A stretch of 64,000 nucleotides of DNA from Sipunculus nudus (GCA_026874595.1 CM049315.1:38396164-38460163); one strand, 5' to 3'. Counted from the stretch's first letter, positions 1 through 10,809 are shown. A program made the numbers and translations. The notes: a model not told the origin generated them from the sequence alone.

Positions 1-639
1 CTTCTTTGTCGAATACCAAATAAAACCTGGATGTAGTCAGGTGGACTTCTCATAAGAAACTCTTTTATTAAATTTCATTTGTACGACAACTTATTGTAAA
101 CTATTATCAAATTTAACATTTATCACAGTAAATATAAAGGGATTAGATATAAACCCCTTAAGGGAAGATCAGCGTTCACTTGGCTTAGAAACTTTAAAGT
201 CGCAAGAAATTGATAAAACACCGTCATGTGATAAAATGTGGAGACACAAATGGGCAGTTATATAATCTATATAAAAGGTCTAGTAGATATTTGGAGAATG
301 AAAACGGGGACATACCAGGGTTTCGGTGGAGACAAAAATTCTCAACGGTACAGTGCCGGTTGATTATTTCTATCTATTTAGAGAACTTTGTTGCAAAGTG
401 CAAGATAATTCGTGCAGCATTCATTTACCATTCTATAGTATACTTAACATATTTTAAAGTATACAATGTATACTTCTATACAATGTACAAAGTATGCAGT
501 TTTAAAGCTAAAAGGTCAACCAATTAAGAAATATTAAGGAAATTGAAGCTTATCAGAGAAGTGTCCATACATCCTAAAAGAGTGGAGACGTGAACAGATA
601 TTAGTATAATAATTCAATTCGTTCCAACATTGAAGGACG
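1..639. other. AT-rich DNA, no gene recognised
   Basis: Both strands lack a recognisable protein or RNA. The 105-residue open frame at 210-527 has no domain, no signal peptide and low-complexity Tyr/Phe-rich composition, so I do not call it a gene. Confidence 0.6.
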
Positions 640-1044
640 ATCAATTACAATTCTATGAATGATCAATTTCACTAGCAGGCTGCATTTCCAACCTTGAAGC
701 CAAACAAATCTCCGGGGAATAATGGGTTAAATGTAGAATTCTATAATATTTGGGGCAAAGATCGGTTACTTTATAGTAGACTATTTAATAAAGCTTACCG
801 AAATCAAAAGATGTCTTCGACACATAAACAATATGTATTTACTCTGTAATAAAAATAGCAATTATAAAAACAATATGTATTTACTCTGTAATAAAAATAG
901 CAATTATAAAATGTATTTAAAAATTGGAGACTAATATTTCTGCTATGCATAGATTATAAAATAACATCTTAAGCTGTTGCAATGAGTAAAACAAAGGTTT
1001 TACCCGCACTAATAGACCACAATCAACAAGGTTTTGTGCAAGGA

Positions 1045-1050
<6 letters not shown>
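640..1050 (+). pseudogene. LINE reverse transcriptase fragment (L1/Tx1-like)
   Basis: Translation from about 691 gives TLKPNKSPGNNGLNVEFYN, the N-terminal reverse transcriptase block of L1/Tx1-type LINEs, in which an NKSPGxDG core is followed by EFY. After a gap filled partly by a 42-bp tandem duplication, a different frame gives VLPALIDHNQQGFVQGRY (about 997-1050), the next conserved block around Q-x-GFV-x-GR. The order and spacing fit one collapsed RT domain on the plus strand. No endonuclease or catalytic YADD block is present, and the fragment stops at a TA microsatellite. It is a dead transposon scrap. The clade is inferred from motif style only. Confidence 0.75.
826..909. repeat. 42-bp perfect tandem duplication
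   Basis: Two adjacent copies of a 42-bp AT-rich unit (826-867 and 868-909) lie inside the LINE scrap. The copies read identically, so the duplication is recent relative to the LINE decay. Confidence 0.85.

Positions 1051-1096
<46 letters not shown>
1048..1096. repeat. TA microsatellite
   Basis: About 24 uninterrupted TA dinucleotides. A second TA tract of about 17 units follows at 1155-1187. The Tyr/Ile-only open frames here are repeat artefacts. Confidence 0.95.
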
Positions 1097-1099
<3 letters not shown>

Positions 1100-1151
1100 T
1101 GAATAGATCTGCAGGTTTACTGCAAGCAACAACAAGAAATGCCATAGAGCA

Positions 1152-1190
<39 letters not shown>

Positions 1191-1199
1191 ACATCTGAC

Positions 1200-1365
1200 T
1201 TATGATGTGTGCCAAGCGCTGATCCGTTGAGTGTACCATCAAAACTACACAATATCTACATTTCCACGTTGAACCAAAGACAACCCGGTCTGTCTTTTGG
1301 TAAAGGGTAACCTTTTCCCTTGGGCACCAGAAAGGGATAACTTTTATCTATTGACATGGATCGGT
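1200..1365 (+). repeat. 5' LTR 3'-end remnant
   Basis: This stretch aligns loosely with the LTR-like segments at 38270-38425, 40120-40275, 45085-45235 and 58390-58555. Shared landmarks, in order, are a CCATAAAA- or CCATCAAAA-like start, an ACCACGTCAAAC- or CCACGTTGAACC-like core, and a GGTAAGGGGCAAC-like block near the end. It lies immediately upstream of the Gypsy leader, where a 5' LTR end is expected. The first part of the LTR is missing or replaced by TA repeats. Confidence 0.5.
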
Positions 1366-1464
1366 GCCCGGAGTCCGGAAGGTTAAACGTGAGGCAAAGG
1401 ACACAAATTAGAGATTTTTTGGAGGGGGGACTTCACGCGTACTCTCGTGTTTGTACTTTGAAAC

Positions 1465-1630
1465 GCAACGTCCGTAACCTGTGCATGTTAGCATAGGTAG
1501 CGTTAAGGTGTTTGGACTTAGATTCAAGGCGTTCCTAAACTTTGTACGTTAGTCAGAATAGCGTTACGGTGTAGTACACAGTTACACAGGCGCTTAACCT
1601 GTACACGTTGGTAAAACCGGCGTTAGAGTT
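1465..1630 (+). repeat. Direct repeats of about 60 bp in the element leader
   Basis: Three degenerate units start near 1473, 1533 and 1594. Each has a core like ACCTGTxCACGTTAGT followed by a block ending in AGCGTTAxGGTG. They lie between the LTR remnant and gag, in the untranslated leader. Confidence 0.6.
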
Positions 1631-1984
1631 TAAAAGCAAATTTGAGCGATGAAGAGTGTATTCTTTGCTTGTAACAAGAGTTACCCTTATCTTTAAGTAG
1701 CGTTAGTCCACGGTACTCTGCAGGGTCGGGTGACCTTGCCACTACATTTTCATTGTCAAGAGAGTTGACCACTGAGGCTTTGATCCCCCTTGTTTTATAT
1801 CCCAGATTTAGCAGACGTTCGCACGGCATGTAATCGTGTAGTGCCGCTGACGAACGGATTTCATAGATTTTGAGGGTCCGTTTACCCTGTTAGCTCGGAG
1901 TTCGTGTCCGTCAGTTAGTCCGTGTTTAATCACGGATAGCATAGAGTGCAGTCGCGTTAATACTCAGGTCGAGCCGAGCGTTGT

Positions 1985-2995
1985 GTCATAACGTAGGTCG
2001 AGGGTCAAACGTAGGTTCGTTGCGTAATCTCTTATCGCTACGGACCTGTTGAAAAAGGGCATGGACTGTGGTTAGGCGATGGGTTATACAGGGGAGGAGT
2101 TTCAGATGTGTGCACAGAGCTAGGCTGCACAGGCTAGACAGCAGTCCGCGCAGGATCGAGATGAGCGTGCTAGGGCCCGTGAGCACGAACTGGAGTTACA
2201 AAACAGAGAGCGAGAGGAGCATGCTAAAACTAGGGGGCACGAGTTAGAGGTACAGAATACAAAGCGGGAAGCTAGAGTTAGCGTGAGCGAAGTGAGGGGT
2301 CGCGTCCCGTAACTAGCAGCAGATAAAGCTGCACGTGTTCAGTTTCCGGCAGTTAAGTTACCGCCGTTTGATGAATTGGTCGATCGGATCGATGCATATC
2401 CTGAGAGATTCGAGAGATTGGCAGTAAGCTAAGAGTATCCGCGAGTAAGGTAGGCATTCCATCTAGGACTATGTTAAAGAACAGAGCCCTGAGAATTTTT
2501 TTTTGCTGTTAGCAGCAGCTAATGCGTCTTGAAATGATAGTTAAAAGTTAGCCCTATCAAAGAGATTTATAGATGACTGAGGATTTATACCGCGGATTAT
2601 GTTTGCCGAGCGTGGCAAAACACCTAGCCAGTTTGCTGTCAGGTTTAGCGGATTGCTGGACAATTGGATTGAATTGTCAGGAACAGAAAAGGATTTAATG
2701 CCCTCAGGGAATAGCTGCTCAAAGAGCAACTTGTTAATTGTTGCTGGAGCTTGTGGTCTTCTTAAAGGAAAAGACGTGTAGCTCGATTAGAGAAATGGCC
2801 GCGTTAGCACAACGTTTTATCCATGCACATTGGTGCATATTTTTGTGCGAACGTAAAGAGTCCTACGAGTAAATAAGCCCAAAAATGTAATCACTCTTAG
2901 GGGTCACAGGTCAAGAGGGGCGAAACGAGTTTTGGCGTTTGCAACCCAATGCGATGTTTTTGATGTGGCGGAGTAGGCCACAAGGTAGCCGATCG
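1985..2995 (+). pseudogene. Gypsy gag remnant
   Basis: Gag packages retrotransposon RNA. About 2119-2310 reads as an Ala/Arg/Glu/Gln-rich helix (for example QQSAQDRDERARAREHELEL), a likely coiled coil, interrupted by one stop before it. At 2338-2430 the frame reads VKLPPFDELVDRIDAYPERF, matching the conserved P-PF-x-D-x-I-x-AY-x-x-RFE start of the gag capsid region in many Gypsy elements. About 2950-2995 gives a CCHC zinc knuckle, CGGVGHKVADR, with the last Cys replaced by Arg and a stop next to its second Cys. At least four stops and frameshifts break the reading frame. Confidence 0.7.
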
Positions 2996-3059
2996 TAGAA
3001 TCAGAGTAAAGAACCCGATGTAGTCCAAAATCGGAAGGAGTCAACACAGGCCATGCTAC

Positions 3060-3460
3060 ATACGCTCAGTGTAGCTCCGGTTAAGACAGACATAAAATTG
3101 GTAGGCACAGTTAATGATACACGCCCATGCGTTGGGATCAGATTTCCAAACATTGTACGAACTAGTTAATGGGGGGGGGGGGGGGGGGGTGATGACCCTG
3201 CATTGCCGACGTGTCGGGGCATTGTTAAAGGGTGTTGGAATGTAACTGTGTTGCGAGACCCAGGATGTACCTGTTTCGCAGTGAGAAAAAGTTTGTCCAG
3301 CCAAGTAGTATACCGGTAAGCAGTTAGCTGAGTCATGTTTCACGGGTTGCGTGAGGAGTACCCGATAGGGGTTATTAACGTAGACTGTCCGGTTATGTCG
3401 GGGAAACGGAAGCCGTCGTATTAAAGAATCCCTTGTACGATTTTACCATCTGGGATGTCA
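3060..3460 (+). pseudogene. Gypsy aspartic protease remnant
   Basis: Retropepsin that would cleave the polyprotein. The frame after the poly-G tract (3171-3190) reads GCWNVTVLRDPGCTCFAVRK. The active site should be D-T/S-G and here is D-P-G, so the catalytic triad is damaged. Near 3420-3460 the frame gives VLKNPLYDFTIWDVKG, the usual closing block of this protease family. The poly-G tract sits inside the domain and breaks the frame. Confidence 0.7.
3171..3190. repeat. Poly-G tract
   Basis: About 20 consecutive G within the protease remnant. Similar tracts occur at 24307-24321, 57834-57850 and 62010-62026, and as C at 48703-48719. Confidence 0.95.
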
Positions 3461-3639
3461 AGGGCGTAAATGCAGACCTGACAGGACAGGATCGAAACAC
3501 TAAAAACGAGATATGTGCACGGGATTGAGCAGATTCCAGAAGTTGCTTCGGCAGTAGAAATCCGGGAGATGAAACGTAAGCGAGCGCAGGGGACGCGTGA
3601 ACTATCCGTGACGAAATAAATCATGGGGATTAGTCCATT

Positions 3640-4765
3640 GGAATTTGCCCAGGCGCAGAAAGACGACATATCTCTGGCTACGTATTTGAAAGAGGTTCCA
3701 CGTGAAAAAATGGCTATTTAGTGAGCGACATCTTTACGAAAGATATAGACAAGCTGGTACACACGTTTTGGTACCAACTGTTGTCCGCGATCACGTGATG
3801 GCCTTTTGTTATGAGACCATGATGGCAGGTAACCAGGGCATAGAACGCACGTATGAGAGGTTGCGTAGCCAGTTTGTTCTTGAAGGGAATGTATCGGGAC
3901 TTCGCATAAGTTTGTAAGACGTGTGACGAGTGTCAGCGAATGATATTAAAGGTTAAGGTTGGAACGGATTCTGTAGAAAAGATGCCGTTAGTTGACGGAC
4001 CGTTCTATCGTATGGCAGCAGACTTGGTCGGGCAGATACATCTGGTATCGGATTAGGGGAATCGGTATACCCTGACTGTTATGAATTAGGCCACTCCCCG
4101 GTTTGAGGCCGTGCCACTGCCGAACATGAAGACAGTCAACGAGGCAGAGGCACTGGTAGATATATACATAAGACTAGGTATACTGTCCCAAATTTTTATG
4201 GACATAGGGAGTCTGTTTACCTCTGAACTAATGCGTGGGGTTAGCAGACTGCTATCGATCGAGCAGTTGACCACCACTCCCCACCCATCTTGTACAACGG
4301 GATCTTGAAACGGTTTAATGGGAGGCTGAAGCTTATGCTCAAGCGGATGTGCATTGCGCTTCCAAAAGATTGTGATCGATACGTGAAAGCTGTATTGTTC
4401 GCTTATCGCGAAGTTCCTCAGGAAAGCGCAGTTTTTTCCGCACTTTGAGCCGCTTTACGGGCGGTCAGATAGAGGTCCATTTCGGATATTGGGTAAACTC
4501 TGGACCACAGAGGGTGCAGATGCGGGGGTTAATACCAATACGACCTTGATCTGAAATACGGTTTAGTTACACGTGCGCCGTCACCAGTGAGGCTTTCGAA
4601 AAGATTGCACTTTGTGATTAGCGTCTCTACGATATAGACAAGCGGTTTCGTGACATCAAAATTGGTCTTTCTGTTGCTGCCGACTGATCGCAACAAAGTA
4701 TTCGTGCAATGGAAAGGGCCGTTTCAGTCGTGGGGAAGGTCAGTGACCTTGTTTACTGAGTTAAG
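3640..4765 (+). pseudogene. Gypsy integrase remnant (H2C2, core, GPY/F-like)
   Basis: Integrase inserts the cDNA. A pre-integrase stretch (EFAQAQKDDISLATYL) leads into the H2C2 zinc domain at 3720-3960 (VVRDHVMAFCYETMMAGNQG, then CDECQRM after a frameshift). The DDE core runs from about 3990. The first Asp is kept in MAADLVGQI, and the second in FMDIGSLFTSEL at about 4198-4236. The catalytic Glu position is Lys (GILKRFNGRLKLMLKRMC, about 4302-4355). The core ends with KAVLFAYREVPQES. At about 4650-4735 VFLLLPTDRN and VQWKGPFQSW form a GPY/F-like module. Stops occur within VMN*ATPRF and elsewhere. Reverse transcriptase follows about 300 bp downstream. Confidence 0.82.
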
Positions 4766-4964
4766 GTCTATTGAAAGGTAAAAACCTTTCATATATATCT
4801 GCTGAAGCAGTATCTTACTAAGCCTCTTAGGAAGTGGATCACTGGGTTAATGTCAACGGCGGCCAGTCTATCATCCCCATGCCCAGTTCCGTACAGAGCG
4901 AGTGCATAAGGGACGTACATATAGACGAGATGTTCCGTGAACCAAGCGCTGTATCTGTACGAGG

Positions 4965-5870
4965 AATCCTTGATCAATTTAGTGAAATGTTCACCGATGC
5001 ACCTTAATGCACCTATGTTATAGAATGCGAGATATTACTCACCTCAGATAACCCAGTAAGGTCAAAGCCATATGCCTTGCCATAGGCTAAGGGAGAGACG
5101 ATGCGCCACGAGATGGACGATCTGCTAAAGCTTCGCTTCATATAGAAATCGGACTTGCGATATGCTGTGTCATGTTTGATTTTAGGTAACCGGGACGGAA
5201 ATATTCGGTTTGTGATAGACTATAGGTGGCTTAACAAAGCGATTGTCTTCGACAAGGAGACCATGCTAAATCCAGAGGTTTTATTCTCAGAGCTATCTCT
5301 CAGTAAATATTTTACATAGATACACCTGACGAAGGGACAACTACCTGTCGCCTCTGCGACTTAAATCTACGACATCTTAATCCACACCGTTATGTTTGAG
5401 GACTACCTCCCTGCGCTGAGTGAAGGGTAAAGGAGATTGCAGGACGCAAATCTCACTGAGAATCAGTTCCAAAGACATTTGTGTGATATGAGGGTTTAGG
5501 CATAGCAATCAATCCCGCATTACTGAAGAAAATACAGACAACTGATAGGCCCACTACAAAGAAAGCCCTGAGAGCGGACCTTGGGCTAACGGGTTATTAC
5601 CGTAAGTTTGTCCCCTATTATTCGGAAATAGCCGCGCCGCTGACAGATGTAACGCGTAAAGGGCAAGCAAATCGGGTAATATGCAAGGCGCCACAGGAAA
5701 ACCCGTATCAGACGCTGAAGGCGAGTCTAGCGAACCCGCCAATTCCAAATGCAACAACAAACGAGTGTTGAGATGGGCGCCGATTCTGCAAGAGTACCAA
5801 TTTGATATCCAAGGGGAAGTTAAATTATGGCCCCGACTTTTTGACTAGAGTTGTAAGTTAGCAAGACCAT
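4965..5870 (+). pseudogene. Gypsy reverse transcriptase and RNase H remnant
   Basis: RT copies element RNA and RNase H removes the template. From about 4970 I read DQFSEMFTDAP, ECEILLTSDNPVRSKPYALP, EMDDLLKLRFI, and at 5185-5250 GNRDGNIRFVIDYRWLNKAI, the classic Gypsy RT opening. The catalytic Y-I-D-D block survives only as IYDILIH near 5367, after a deletion. The RT connection at 5521-5660 reads GLTGYYRKFVPYYSEIAAPL. Most of RNase H is missing. Its end survives as RVLRWAPILQEYQFDIQ (5760-5812) and YGPDFLTRVVS (about 5828-5860). No integrase follows, which supports the Gmr1 order. Confidence 0.85.
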
Positions 5871-5975
5871 TAGATTATGAGCAGTATACGACTCAAAGGT
5901 ATATTAGATATGATTCGGGCAAACGTCATATAGAAAACACATTACTTTGTAATATGTTTATCTAAAGGAGTAAGT

Positions 5976-6720
5976 GTGTCACGAATTAGATCGTATCATT
6001 TTGTTTTGTTTTCATTTCTCAGGTTTGCTGCACCGGGTTAGCTGTACATTTTTATTTGTTGAGAGAGAATTCCCGTGCCGGTCAGTGAATTGTACTATTA
6101 AACAATGGCCGGCTTTCATTGAAAGATTTTCGAGTGCACAGCAGGTCTAGTTATGCCTTTGTTAAAAACGATCGATTTGGGAATACCGTGTTCTGTTCCA
6201 AGCCTATTTATTCTTCAACATGCTCAAGAATATAGTTAGGCCTTAGTAGAAAAAGCAGGAGAGGCTTTGTTTACGTCTTATTGATATTAATGAGCCTAAA
6301 GGATAGAAGGATATTTAAGAGAGTCCATACACAGTATTTAAGTGAACACAGTGTGGAGCATGCAAACACCAGATGTACCATCCGTCGGAGTCCAGAGAGT
6401 TGCCGCTATCCTGCGAACAGGGAGGTGCTGCTATCCTGCGTCCATTGAGATGCTGCCAGCCTGCGTCCAGTGAGGTGCTGCCAGCCGGTGTCTGGTGAGG
6501 TGCTGCCAGCGGTCATCCAGTGAGGGGCTGCCGGCGGGTGTCTAGTGAGGTCAACTAGCCGGGCCGGGGTCCAGTATCACTAGTCCAGGAGATATTGACA
6601 CTGCATATATAAATAGCAAGCATAAAATCTAACAAGGACAATAATGGAGGCATTACCAGATCAAGACCATTTGGTCAATAAAAGACTGGGTAACATCAGA
6701 ACTCAGTACCCTTACATAAA
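5976..6720 (+). repeat. 3' LTR-like region with internal GC-rich repeats
   Basis: Begins near TGTCACGA about 110 bp after the pol end. At 6390-6560 it holds about six imperfect units of roughly 24-27 bp built on GAGGTGCTGCCAGCC. A TATA-like TATATAAATAG lies at about 6604. Comparable units built on GTGCCGCCAGTCGG occur in the LTR-like segments at 37.8, 39.8 and 44.8 kb. I did not find a clean matching LTR pair, so the borders are approximate. Confidence 0.5.
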
Positions 6721-7027
6721 CATATGTGTACAAATATTTCTTTAATAAGGTTGATAAGAGGAAAACAAGTCAAAACAAAAGTACACAAGAGCATACAATA
6801 TTTTAATAGAGCAGTGGCCTGATAGTGATATGTTTACAAGAAAAATTGCATGTCTGTGTATTACGGTGAGACCTCTAATATTGATGTCTCAAGTAATGTA
6901 TATTCTAAGCATAACATTGGTGTTATAAAACTACTTCTTAGGTTTGACAAACCTAGAGAGTGTTGACGTATCAGCCTACAAGTGAATGTCAAAAGACCAT
7001 GGATAGGTTTTATTGGTACCAAGACTG

Positions 7028-8423
7028 GTGGACTATGAAGCCACTAACAACAATATTTGAAGTTCTGTCCGTGTAATCTGGGAAATTTTGAAGGCTCCCA
7101 GGTGTCGTTCTTTCCTAGATTGATCCATGCGAATGTGATTCGTAGTCTTTTGCTCCATGCTTTTACCCTTGTTACGCAAGGGTTTAACAGAGAGCAAGCT
7201 GGGGTAAGTGTTCAGAGACTATGTATTCATGGAATTTGCCAAAATATATATGTAAAAAGGGAGTACTAGTAATGAATACAGAGTCAAAATCATGTCCAAA
7301 CCACGACCTGTGCCATCGGTACGTTATTTTATCCTCTATAATTAAAACAAATTATGCGTTGTATCTTGAATATAATGGGAGAGATAACGGTAAAACAACA
7401 GCAAGGATCTTCATCGTAATGATGCCTTTACCCCAGCCATGCTGAAGTGAACACCTTTTTTGCTCTCTGTACAAAGCATCCATACTTGCATACGTTTAAA
7501 CTACTTTGTGTACATCGGGTATTGGCCGAACCCTGCTCCTTCCTGAAAAGAACATCTTACACATGTACTTATACCAGAGGTTTTCTATCATATATTTCAA
7601 GGAATATATAGAGTATTTTGAGTATGTGGCAGGTTTTAATATATCTCGTAAGTATTGGTCTGCTTATCACGAAATCATGTGCCCCGGGCATTGTTTGAAT
7701 GCATGTATATCCATTTATCCTTCTAAATGAGTGTCATTGTTACTCAGCGTCAGTATGAATGTCAGCGACCCGCTGATCATTAATGTAGATAGGCTGATGG
7801 TACGCTTGCGTTAGGTATGAACATCGTTTAATCAACATATCTAGAGACAACTGTCCGCTTCCCTTTTTTTCAATAAAGCGGGAACATGTGGTGTGGGAAT
7901 ATGATCTATAAAATATTTAATAAGGGTAGGGCCGGGGGTCTAGAGATACTCATAATAACGTTGTGTATAGGGGGTTGACAGCTGAGCATACGGGAAAATT
8001 AACTAACTTGTCAAGATAATTTGTTTACCGACCTATGCCACTATGCCGAAAGAGCTAACATGTTTAAGTTATTTGGCGTACGTGTTAGTCACTGAGCCTA
8101 ATACCTTTTCAAATGTCCAACTTAGGTTTGTTCTTTTAATGTTCACTTAAGACTCATACATAAAGACATTTACCAGACCCAGAACCATAGATTCGAGGCA
8201 GGAATTGCAGAACATCTAGTTTGATCTTAACTGCGCTGCAAAAAAAAGGTGAAAAAAAAGAAACACGACTTGGTTAACAGATGCGTGTCAAACATATTAA
8301 TTTAAGACATTTTAGGAATGCCAATTAAATTATAATTATTACCCCCTACCATTTATATTTAAACGAAAGGAGCCCATCAAAAAAGAACAACCGTTTTTCT
8401 TCTCGTTTATGTTCTTTTCTTAG
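7028..8423 (+). other. Presumed intron of the lectin gene
   Basis: Bounded by a weak donor GTGGAC at 7028 and a strong pyrimidine-rich acceptor ending at 8423. I see no exon, RNA or repeat family inside. The 60-75 residue open frames (7057-7730) have no domain features. Confidence 0.5.
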
Positions 8424-8717
8424 GTAAATGGAAATGGACTGACAACTCTACCATTTCGATCAATTGCTTTAATCCATCAGAAAATACGCAGTTTTCGATT
8501 TAAATGACAAATGCCAATGGTACACTGAAGAGGAGAATCAATATAAACATTTCCTGTGTGAGAAAGAAGCAGGTAAACAGAAAATGTTATGTTTAGAAAA
8601 TGTTAAAAATAAATTATTTAAATAATGTTCATGATTTTGAATACTTTATTCAAAAAAACTTTTTTTTAACTTATCGCACATTTTATTTAATGGTTAAGTT
8701 TAAATGTAATATATTTA

Positions 8718-8765
8718 TACACACACACATATATATATATATATATTCATATATATATATATACA
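8718..8765. repeat. CA/TA microsatellite in the lectin intron
   Basis: ACACAC followed by interrupted TA repeats inside the intron 8573-8892. Confidence 0.85.
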
Positions 8766-8904
8766 TTTATATGCATATATCATAAAAAATGTCTATATAT
8801 AATTTGGGATTATCGTAAAAAATGATGAAAAATTACATTTACATCAATAAAGATTTAATATAAGTAAATTAATATACATGTACATGTAACAGGTCGGATA
8901 ACTA

Positions 8905-10035
8905 AGGGGAAAAATGATAACGAAACAACTACTGAGGTAAATGATGGCACAACAATAACTGAGGAGAATGATGGCACAACCACAACTAAGGTGACTGATG
9001 GAACAACAACAACTGAGGTGACTGATGGAACACCAACAGAGGGGAATGATGGAACAACAAAAACTGAGGTGACTGATGGAACACCAACAACTGAGGTGAT
9101 TGATCGAATAACAACAACTGAGGGGACTGATGGAACAACAATTGAGGTGACTGATGGAACACCAACAACTGAGGTGACTGGTGAAACAACAACAACAGGG
9201 GTGACTGATGGAACAACAACAACTGAGGTGACTGATGGAACCAAAACAACTGAGGTGACTAATGGAACAACAACTACTGAGGTGACTGCTGGAACAACAG
9301 CTGATGTGACTGATGGAACAACAGCTGCTGAGGTGACTGATGGAACAACAGCAATTGAGGAGACTGATGAAACAACATCAACTGAGGGGAATGATGAAAT
9401 ATCAACAACTGAGGTGACTGATGGAACAACAACAACTGAGGGGACTGATGGAACAACAATAGCTGAGGTGACTGATGGAACAACAACAACTGAGGTTACT
9501 GATGGAACAACAACAACTGAGGTGACTGATGGAACAACAACAATTGATGTGGCTGATGGAACAACAACAACAACTGAGGTGAGTGATGGAATAACAGCAA
9601 CTGAGGTGACTGTTGGAACAACAGCAACCGAGGTGACTGATTGCACAACAACAACTGAGATGACTGAAGGCATAACAACAACTGAGGTGACTGAAGGTAC
9701 AACAACAACTGAAGTGACGGATGGCACAACAACAACTGAGGTGACTGATGGTACAACAACTGTGGAGACTGATGGCACTATAATAACTGAGGAGACTAAT
9801 GTGACAACAACAACTGGGGTGACTGATGGAACATCAACAACTGAGGTACATGATGGAACAACAAAAACGTTGATGACTGATGGAACAACAACAACAGAAG
9901 TGATTCAGGGCACAACAACAACTGAAGTGATTGACGGCACAACAGCAAATGAAGCGAATACTGGAGCGAAAACAACTGAGGGGAACGATGGTACAACGAC
10001 TGATATGAATGATGGAGCAACAACAACTGAGGCGC
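8905..10035 (+). repeat. Coding minisatellite of 27/30-bp Thr-Glu-Val-Thr-Asp-Gly units
   Basis: About 38 units read mostly as TTTEVTDGT, in 9- or 10-residue lengths with a few shorter ones. Almost all length changes are multiples of three, and the plus frame stays open for over 1.1 kb. The antisense open frames (VVVPSVTS-type and LLLFHQSPQ-type) are repeat shadows. Preserved frame across so many indels suggests past selection on the plus-strand protein. Confidence 0.9.
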
Positions 10036-10261
10036 ATGATAGCAGTGTCTCAGGTCCAGCTGCCGGGAAGGCTGGCACAATTTCTCCGGCTGCTCGACCA
10101 TCTGAGACATCAAAGAAGAAAAAACCAGAACTTTGCTTTATTATCAAGACAACTTCAGGCTTTGTACTGGAGTGCAAATAATCTGCAATATCAAACCAAT
10201 ACCCCATCAACAATCTTGTTTTTGGCTCAGGTTACCGCGTCCAATTTATTTTTGCTCTCTT

Positions 10262-10636
10262 ATCTAATTCTTAATGCAAGTATGTTCACCTGCAGAATTC
10301 CATTCAGTTTGGGACTACTTGACAGGACGGTAGTACTCGCTTCCTATTTTATTATTTTGTATCTTGGTGTCACCCACATCCGGTGACTACCGCAACTAGT
10401 CCTGGGTGTGTTATCGTTCCAATAGCTGGGTCTTAACACCGAGGAACTACCAAAAGACGCACTCGTTTGTGAGTAATTCACGGCTATAGTGCACAAGCTT
10501 CCCATAAAGCCTGCAGAGCGCTCACCCTTGGTTAAAGTCGACCCTGAAATCACATCTCCTAGGCTGAGATTTGAGCTCAGACCTCCCGATTTTGAGTAGC
10601 GTGCTCTACCCCTGTGCCACAGAAGCGAGTTCCAAT
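10262..10636 (-). mobile_element. tRNA-derived SINE, degenerate copy
   Basis: Reverse complement of the SINE family whose complete copy is at 29326-29737. The tRNA-like head is at the high-coordinate end (minus-strand TGGCACAGGGGTAGAG, degenerate A box, near 10610; GAGCTCAAATCTC, degenerate B box, near 10570). The shared body blocks follow (AGCGCTCTGCAGGCTTTATG; ACTCACAAACGAGTGCG) and then the tail (AATGGAATTCTGCAGGTGAA). About 70-75% similar by eye. Its poly-A tail and duplication are not recognisable. Confidence 0.8.
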
Positions 10637-10809
10637 AATAATCTACCACAACCTCAGAGTAATCACAAATATTTATGTAGGATCTTACATAAATAAGTAT
10701 ACTTTTTTGGTCATGGTAAATTCATATTCAAATCTTACATATGATTTGAGCCATAGAAATAATAATAAAAGTATTAATTGAGTGAATGTTAGGAGTAAAG
10801 CAAAGATTC

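Larger units (their letters stand above)
1200..6720 (+). mobile_element. Decayed Ty3/Gypsy retrotransposon, Gmr1-type gene order
   Basis: Degenerate LTR retrotransposon about 5.5 kb long. In order on the plus strand I read a 5' LTR remnant, direct repeats, gag with coiled coil, conserved domain and zinc knuckle, a retropepsin, integrase (H2C2, catalytic core, GPY/F-like module), then reverse transcriptase, the RT connection and the tail of RNase H, then a 3' LTR-like region. In ordinary Ty3/Gypsy elements integrase follows RNase H. Here it lies before RT, the arrangement described for the Gmr1-like lineage. Protease and the integrase front are only about 200 bp apart, leaving no room for an RT between them. 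Every domain carries stops or frameshifts, and RT and RNase H have internal deletions. The element is dead. Confidence 0.85.
6942..10181 (+). pseudogene. C-type lectin domain joined to Thr-rich repeat exon (broken)
   Basis: Three exons with intron phase 1 throughout. Exon a (6942-7027, after CTACTTCTTAG) reads LTNLESVDVSAYK, a TGA at 6983, then MSKDH and, one frame over, WIGFIGTKTG. This is the middle of a C-type lectin domain with its WIGL-like strand. Exon b (8424-8572, after GTTCTTTTCTTAG, donor GTAAAC) reads KWKWTDNSTISINCF, then after a one-base loss in a T run DLNDKCQWY and KHFLCEKEA, the closing half with the final cysteines. Exon c (8893-10181, acceptor AACAG) continues in phase into about 420 residues of TTTEVTDG-type repeats, then KKKKPELCFII and a stop. 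Family members bind sugars or other ligands outside the cell, and a Thr-rich stalk would be O-glycosylated (inference). A candidate earlier exon ends at 6865 (YKKNCMSVYYG, donor GTGAGA), but stops lie upstream of it. No signal peptide exon was found, and the Gypsy element occupies the upstream DNA. The TGA and two single-base losses suggest a pseudogene unless they are sequence errors. Confidence 0.72.

Noticed and set aside
917-1191. Tyr/Ile-rich frames on both strands
   Set aside because: Translation of TA microsatellites. Only the short RT block at about 997-1050 is meaningful.
8855-9778. 307-residue minus-strand open frame of VVVPSVTS repeats, plus LLLFHQSPQ frames
   Set aside because: Antisense shadows of the coding minisatellite. 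The plus strand has splice-phase continuity with the lectin exons.
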